DNA from: Deltaproteobacteria bacterium
Lineage (GTDB): Bacteria > Desulfobacterota > Desulfarculia > Adiutricales > JAGVGV01
Direction of reading: 5' to 3'
Assembly: GCA_015233515.1 (NCBI GenBank)
Contig: JADFXS010000033.1
Span: forward strand, 1 to 18,868
Length of the DNA stretch: 18,868 bases
The translations under genes were made by a program, and so were the position numbers. Within the stretch, counting starts at the first letter, position 1, and every line of letters starts with the position of its first letter. Below are positions 15,086 to 18,868 of the stretch, in pieces. The notes below the pieces were generated by a model. It saw only the letters and a list, made by a program, of their open reading frames with translations. It made no database searches and was not told the origin of the DNA.

Positions 15086-15769
15086 TCAGGAAAGCCGTGA
15101 CTCTCCTTCCGCCAGCCGATCCAAGGCCGGCCGATCCAAAAGCTTGATCCGCCGACCGGACATTTCGATCAATCCTTGCTTCGCCATGCGGGTCAGGATA
15201 CGCGACATGGTTTCCGGAATAGTTCCCAGCATACCGGCCAGCTGACCTTTCGTCATATCCAGTTCAAGATTATCCGACTTTTGACGGCTGCGCAGAATGA
15301 GCAGGTAGGACGCCAAGCGGGTCGGGACCTCTTTCAAGGATAAATCTTCAACTAAATTGGCTAGACGGTGGAGGCGGGTGGACAAAACCGCTAGTAATCC
15401 TAAAGCTATCTCGGGATTTTGTCGGATCAGACCGATAAAGGCCGACCGGGGGAAGAAAAGGGTGCGACTTTTTTCCATGGCTTGGGCATAAGCCGGAAAG
15501 CGATACCCGGCAAACACGGCGGCTTCGCCGATGGGATCTCCCGGGCCGAAAAAATGTAATATTTGCTCCTTACCGTCCGGAGCCAGCTTGAATATTTTGA
15601 CGCGCCCTTCAGTAATGATGAACAAACCAAGAGATTCATCGCCTTCCGAGAAAATGATCTGCCCCGCATCAAAGGATTGCCAATGAACAATCGCGGCTAG
15701 TTCCTGGTGCTGCAGATCAGGCAAACCTTCAAAAATAGGAATGGTGGCGATTTGCGTTTTCGGATCCAT
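15086..15769 (-). CDS. Crp/Fnr-family transcriptional regulator
   Basis: The 227-residue protein has an N-terminal cyclic-nucleotide-binding-like beta roll (about 10-125, with GDPIGEAAVF at 77-86), the dimer helix (about 125-145) and a winged-helix DNA-binding domain (about 147-215). The recognition helix reads IPETMSRILTRM with Glu186, Ser189 and Arg190, the E-xx-SR pattern of FNR-type factors that read TTGAT half-sites. There are no cysteines at all, so it is not an iron-sulfur FNR; a heme- or NO-sensing DNR/HcpR-like role or another ligand is possible but unproven. A GGAGG site precedes the ATG. It is divergent from ssb with about 146 bases between the start codons. Family firm, ligand unknown. 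Confidence 0.92.
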   Translation of the reverse strand: MDPKTQIATIPIFEGLPDLQHQELAAIVHWQSFDAGQIIFSEGDESLGLFIITEGRVKIFKLAPDGKEQILHFFGPGDPIGEAAVFAGYRFPAYAQAMEKSRTLFFPRSAFIGLIRQNPEIALGLLAVLSTRLHRLANLVEDLSLKEVPTRLASYLLILRSRQKSDNLELDMTKGQLAGMLGTIPETMSRILTRMAKQGLIEMSGRRIKLLDRPALDRLAEGESRLS

Positions 15770-15786
15770 GTGTCTTCCTCCTGGTG

Positions 15787-15813
15787 ATCAAAATTAGTCG
15801 GTTTTCTTTTGAT
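15787..15813. promoter_or_regulatory. Inverted repeat, possible operator, between the Crp/Fnr gene and ssb
   Basis: ATCAAAA (15787-15793) and TTTTGAT (15807-15813) are perfect complements 13 bases apart. TTGAT/ATCAA are FNR-type half-sites, but they point away from each other, unlike the normal TTGAT-N4-ATCAA box. It lies just upstream of the regulator's start codon, so autoregulation is possible. Confidence 0.35.
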
Positions 15814-15842
15814 TGCAGCGCTATGTCTTATTATGATAGAGG

Positions 15843-15848
15843 TATAAT
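15843..15848 (+). promoter_or_regulatory. Candidate -10 box for ssb
   Basis: A perfect TATAAT in a very AT-rich stretch, 67 bases upstream of the ssb ATG. No convincing -35 box lies 16-18 bases before it, so it is either activator-dependent or incidental. Confidence 0.35.
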
Positions 15849-15915
15849 AATATGACTGGTCGTTTTTACACACTTTTTTTTCAGTTTGAAAGATAGCTTT
15901 TATTTAGGAGGCGCC

Positions 15916-16506
15916 ATGAGCATCAATAAGGCCATCCTGGTGGGACATGTCGGTCGCGACCCGGAGATCAGGTATACGCCCAATGGAACGGCGGTGGCCC
16001 GCTTCAGTTTAGCCACCACGGAACGAATAAAAGACCAGGATCGGACTGAATGGCACCGGATAGTTGCCTGGGGCCGGCTGGCGGAAATTTGCGGGGAGTA
16101 TCTGGCCAAGGGGCGGCAGGTTTATATAGAAGGCCGCATTCAGACTCGGGAATGGGAAGATCGCGACAAGAACAAACGGGTTACTACGGAAATTGTCGCT
16201 AATACCATGCAGATGCTGGGGCCGGCGCCGGCCGGCGCCGGACGGGGCGGCGCTCCCTCGCCAAAAAAAGCTGGAGATGCAGAGCCCTATGCCGATAGCC
16301 ACGAATCGGGCGGTTATGGGGACAGCCCATATTCGTCCAACTCATCTAAAAATCGAGATACGCGTTCCGCGGGTCGCCCGGTCGAACCATCCGGCGGACG
16401 TCCCCAGACCGGCAAGCCGACGTCTTACGGCGACGAATCTTTGCCCAGCGTCAGTTATGATGATTACGGACCTCCGCCGGGGAGCGATGAGGATATTCCG
16501 TTCTAA
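15916..16506 (+). CDS. ssb: Single-stranded DNA-binding protein
   Basis: The protein coats single-stranded DNA in replication and repair. From ATG 15916, with AGGAGG at 15906-15911, it has 196 residues; a TTG ten codons upstream is less likely. The OB fold covers about residues 1-107 ([60 protein letters not shown]). A long Gly/Pro/Ser-rich flexible linker follows, ending in the acidic tip DEDIPF that docks partner proteins. The linker is coded in part by a perfect GC palindrome at 16222-16241. It is divergent from the Crp/Fnr gene and is the last rightward gene of the window. Confidence 0.98.
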   Translation: MSINKAILVGHVGRDPEIRYTPNGTAVARFSLATTERIKDQDRTEWHRIVAWGRLAEICGEYLAKGRQVYIEGRIQTREWEDRDKNKRVTTEIVANTMQMLGPAPAGAGRGGAPSPKKAGDAEPYADSHESGGYGDSPYSSNSSKNRDTRSAGRPVEPSGGRPQTGKPTSYGDESLPSVSYDDYGPPPGSDEDIPF

Positions 16507-16519
16507 ACCGGGCCCGGTT
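16506..16519. other. Perfect 14-bp palindrome at the ssb stop codon
   Basis: AACCGGGCCCGGTT begins on the last base of the TAA stop. It may add to transcript ending together with the hairpin repeat that starts at 16553, but has no loop and no T tract. Confidence 0.35.
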
Positions 16520-16552
16520 ATTAATGAAGGCGGAACATGCCGACGAGCATAT

Positions 16553-16580
16553 TCCTCGCAGCTTGCCGTGGGGAGCTTTA
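16553..16580 (+). repeat. Interspersed hairpin repeat, copy C
   Basis: TCCTCGCAGC (16553-16562), loop TT, GCCGTGGGGA (16565-16574), then GCTTTA. Nine of ten stem positions pair, several as G-T. It lies 47 bases past the ssb stop. The rest of 16581-16729 holds nothing recognised. Confidence 0.7.
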
Positions 16581-16729
16581 ATAACGCCTGCAACCGAAGT
16601 GGGGCGGAAAACAAGCCTTCCGACGTGCGCCCGTTGGGGGCTGCCGGCTTATAGCCCTGTTATTCATCGCTTGGCAATGGATCGGTATAAAAAGTTTGTC
16701 GAGTAGAGGCCAAAGGCGGGATAAAGGGA

Positions 16730-17122
16730 CTATTTTTCTTTGATCTCCGCTAACACGGCTAAAACTTCAGGCGAGGACACATAGTTGGCCAGAGCCCAAC
16801 GATAGTCAAGCCAGGCCAGCCAGAGTCTGATCCAGGAACGGTTGTGCCAACTCGGCGATTCCAACGGTTTTTCCGCATCCATGTGAGCCATGAAATCCTG
16901 ATATTCGGAGAAGCAAAGGGGGCATAAGCGGAAAGACACATCAAGGCCGGGATGGTTGACCGGGACGGTCGTATCGGCATGTTCGGCGCATTTAGCGCAG
17001 CGTTTGGGGCAATGGTGGCAGCGTATCAAGGCCATCAAGGCTTCCACTTTTTCAGCCCGGGCCAGATCGTCCTTTAGCTTTTTTTTGCCTTTCAGGTCAA
17101 TGATCTTAGCCACGCTTTTCAC
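16730..17122 (-). CDS. Small six-cysteine (putative zinc-binding) protein of unknown function
   Basis: A 130-residue protein not assigned to a named family. It begins MKSVAKIIDLKGKKKLKDDL, a basic N-terminus, then has CHHCPKRCAKC (Cys35, 38, 42, 45) and LCPLC (Cys67, 70), a pattern likely to bind zinc or another metal. A Trp-rich segment (near 92-114, SWIRLWLAWLDYRWA) follows. GTG 17122 is chosen because AAGGAGG lies five bases upstream and it avoids a 47-base overlap with the preceding gene that ATG 17191 would cause. It is the third gene of a minus-strand operon behind a cNMP-fold gene and a GGDEF gene. Small CxxC proteins of this look occur in deltaproteobacteria, but I know of no proven role. 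Confidence 0.75.
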   Translation of the reverse strand: MKSVAKIIDLKGKKKLKDDLARAEKVEALMALIRCHHCPKRCAKCAEHADTTVPVNHPGLDVSFRLCPLCFSEYQDFMAHMDAEKPLESPSWHNRSWIRLWLAWLDYRWALANYVSSPEVLAVLAEIKEK

Positions 17123-17144
17123 CTCCACCTCCTTGAGTATAGCA

Positions 17145-17594
17145 CTATTTCCAGGCGGCGGGTAGTTTCCAGAATATATGGCGATTGACATTTTGCAGGC
17201 GCATCAGAAGGGACACGATAATTCTTTTCAAAAGCCTGATCTGCATGGGGACCGGTAGGGAATTGAGTCGCTCCGCGTTGAACCGAAGGAGCAGGCAGCG
17301 AGTCTTAGCCACCACGTCCGCGGACCGACGCTCCCCCATTAAGCCGAATTCTCCGAAGGAATCTCCGGTGGTCAGCAGTGAGATTAGTTTGCTGCCGAAA
17401 ATGACTTCCGCTTCTCCTTCAACCAGGACGAACATGTGGAGGTCCAGTTCGCCGGAAGTACATATTTTTTCCCCGGGCACTGCCTTGACCCAGTCCGCGG
17501 TCTCCACTAGTTTCCATAATTCGTCGGTGTTGAATCCGTCGAAGAATTCAACTTCCTCTAGAATCTGAAAGATCAGCCGGTGTTCTTCGGCCAT
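17145..17594 (-). CDS. Stand-alone cyclic-nucleotide-binding-domain protein
   Basis: A 149-residue protein consisting of one cNMP-binding-like beta roll (about 15-115) and C-terminal helices, with no DNA-binding or kinase domain. The phosphate-binding-cassette region reads GDSFGEFGLMGERRSADV (77-94), with the Gly81-Glu82 and Arg90-x-Ala92 pattern that in true cAMP binders contacts the ribose and phosphate, so ligand binding is plausible but not certain. It starts six bases after the stop of the GGDEF gene, which makes co-transcription very likely. Such single-domain proteins may act as ligand-dependent adaptors; the partner is unknown. Confidence 0.85.
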   Translation of the reverse strand: MAEEHRLIFQILEEVEFFDGFNTDELWKLVETADWVKAVPGEKICTSGELDLHMFVLVEGEAEVIFGSKLISLLTTGDSFGEFGLMGERRSADVVAKTRCLLLRFNAERLNSLPVPMQIRLLKRIIVSLLMRLQNVNRHIFWKLPAAWK

Positions 17595-17600
17595 GGATGG

Positions 17601-18545
17601 TTACCTGTCAATGGTCGACTTGGGAGTGAGGCAGACCACGCTGCCTTTGTTTGCATTCAGGACTTCGCGAAGAAGTCGCTCGGGTTCCACGACCAGCCCT
17701 TCATAAGCGCTGGAGTAGGTGACGACGCCACAGTTAATGGAAAGTTTTGATGTTTGTCCCTTGGGGCCGGGCAGAATCGCAATGTGGCCAGCGGCGTCGA
17801 CTAGTTTATTAGCCAGGGCCGCGGTGGCTTCGATATCCTTTTTGGGTAGAATGATGGCGAACTTGTCTCCGCCGTAACGGAAAGGCAGGCCGATTTTTCT
17901 CACGTAGTCCTTGATCAGCAGGCCTAAACCATGCAGGAGGCTATCTCCTTCGGCATGGCCGTGGAGTTGGTTATAAAGCTTGAAATTGTTAACGTCGATC
18001 ATCAGTAACGACAGATCATATTTCCCTTTTTCCGCTTTATTTATTTGATCGATCAAGCTGCGGTCGAAATAACGCCGGTCATAAAGGGTGGTCAATTCGT
18101 CGGTTCTTGATAAATGGGCGATCTGTTTTTTCGTTTCGCCCAGTTCCTGGGAATACATTTTTAGTTGGGCTATTTTTCCCTTTAGCTCACCATAAAGACC
18201 ATCAACGTGGCGGTGCAGGGAGAATATTTCGTTTTTATCCGTAATTTCTACACGTGTTTCCAGAAGTTCCGCCGTCTTGGCCTTGACATCCTCAGTCAAT
18301 TGTTCCAAGGATTTTACCCACCAGTTCATGAGGATCAAGCCTAGAATCGGAACAACCAGCATGATCAGAAGCCCATAAGTCACCGGATCCATCAGGGCTT
18401 CAATCTGTTTGGGGCTTAAATGCGGCCGAACATATTCAATGATTATATACATCATGATCAGCATAGGCAGGAGAGAACTCAGGATATAAAACACAAGAAA
18501 GGTGGTCCTGAATCTTTCCGAAACCAGTGACATCAAACGACTCAT
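17601..18545 (-). CDS. Membrane-anchored GGDEF-domain protein with altered GGDKF signature
   Basis: The 314-residue protein has two hydrophobic helices (about 13-37 and 56-76) joined by a short loop, a HAMP-like/coiled linker (about 77-145) and a C-terminal GGDEF domain (about 146-310). The signature is GGDKF (225-229): the fourth residue, normally Glu, is Lys, coded by AAG. The residues matching the metal Asp (Asp184 in MIDVNNFK) and the guanine contacts (Asn192, and Asp201 in EGD) are present. The usual NRR near the domain start is DRR (156-158). The RxxD inhibitory site is absent (RKIG at 216-219). GTP binding is therefore plausible, diguanylate cyclase activity doubtful. A GGGAGG site precedes the ATG. 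It heads the three-gene minus-strand operon. Confidence 0.9.
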   Translation of the reverse strand: MSRLMSLVSERFRTTFLVFYILSSLLPMLIMMYIIIEYVRPHLSPKQIEALMDPVTYGLLIMLVVPILGLILMNWWVKSLEQLTEDVKAKTAELLETRVEITDKNEIFSLHRHVDGLYGELKGKIAQLKMYSQELGETKKQIAHLSRTDELTTLYDRRYFDRSLIDQINKAEKGKYDLSLLMIDVNNFKLYNQLHGHAEGDSLLHGLGLLIKDYVRKIGLPFRYGGDKFAIILPKKDIEATAALANKLVDAAGHIAILPGPKGQTSKLSINCGVVTYSSAYEGLVVEPERLLREVLNANKGSVVCLTPKSTIDR

Positions 18546-18868
18546 GTCTGCCTCCCGTTAATCCTGACCCGAGACGGGCATGATTTGGAATAGCATCGTA
18601 TATATAGAGAACATATCACAACCATTCTGTGCAGGTTGATAAATTTGGACCGTGATAGCCTTGATTCTGAAAACTCCATCTTCATGATCATATAGTATCT
18701 TAAAATTACGAATGGCTCAATAATGATCAAGGTCGGTGGATAAACATTGGAAAAGCCCGGCTGGGGAGACAGGTCGGGCTATGTACATATTTCATTGATA
18801 TTCAGAGGGTTGTAACTTAACCCAAGTTTACCAAGATAATTATAAAATTGTAATAATATCTTTATATT
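18546..18868. other. AT-rich region upstream of the GGDEF operon, no gene seen
   Basis: No coding frame has support here. On the minus strand TTGTGA followed by a run of TATATA and TACGAT could form a promoter for the GGDEF gene, but the spacing (15) is short. A hairpin lies at 18754-18780, and the last 80 bases are strongly AT-rich. Confidence 0.4.
18751..18780 (-). terminator. Possible leftward terminator for a gene right of the window
   Basis: AGCCCG (18754-18759) pairs with CGGGCT (18775-18780). Read on the minus strand the stem is followed by TTTTCC. A T run of four is short, so this is a candidate only. Confidence 0.35.

Noticed and set aside
18542..18730. 62-codon minus-strand open frame upstream of the GGDEF gene
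   Set aside because: No family features, overlaps the likely promoter and ribosome binding site of the GGDEF gene.

Overview
The window looks like chromosome from a deltaproteobacterium in the broad sense (Desulfobacterota or Syntrophobacterales-like), probably from an uncultured lineage. This rests on gene order. A PASTA protein sits next to rpe. The run ffh-rpsP-khpA-rimM-trmD-SPOUT methyltransferase-rplS-rnhB-yraN is typical of that group. A mannose-family PTS IID gene precedes ptsH and ptsI, and a Crp/Fnr regulator stands divergent from ssb. Base composition is moderate and even, with no sign of a large foreign island. No tRNA, rRNA, CRISPR array, transposase or prophage gene was seen.

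Layout. 1-824 is the 3' part of an alpha/beta hydrolase. 1116-3842 holds a membrane PASTA protein, a terminator, then rpe overlapping a class IV aminotransferase. 4109-8550 is the translation block: a promoter and ffh, then a promoter and rpsP-khpA-rimM-trmD-SPOUT methyltransferase-rplS, tightly packed. 8551-9237 is an unusually long gap with hairpins, one copy of an interspersed repeat and a probable 6S RNA. 9238-11234 carries rnhB, yraN and rsmI. 11271-14175 is a PTS operon (IID, HPr, Enzyme I) with a very good sigma-70-type promoter placed so that its first mRNA would be nearly leaderless. smpB follows. 14748-15085 has no gene but two kinds of repeat. A Crp/Fnr regulator (-) diverges from ssb (+). 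16730-18545 is a three-gene minus-strand operon: membrane GGDEF protein with an altered signature, stand-alone cyclic-nucleotide-binding-fold protein, and a small six-cysteine protein.

How the genes fit. The left and middle parts serve ribosome assembly, tRNA and rRNA methylation, co-translational targeting and ribosome rescue. The PTS genes could form a phosphorelay, but no IIA, IIB or IIC is present and HPr has Asn where the regulatory Ser46 is expected. The right end is signalling: a Crp/Fnr factor and an operon pairing an altered GGDEF domain with a cNMP-binding fold.

The least explained items are the right-hand signalling operon, the family of 3'-located hairpin repeats (four copies), the probable 6S RNA in the rplS-rnhB gap, and the lone IID with its leaderless-looking promoter. 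No wholly new system could be proven from sequence alone.
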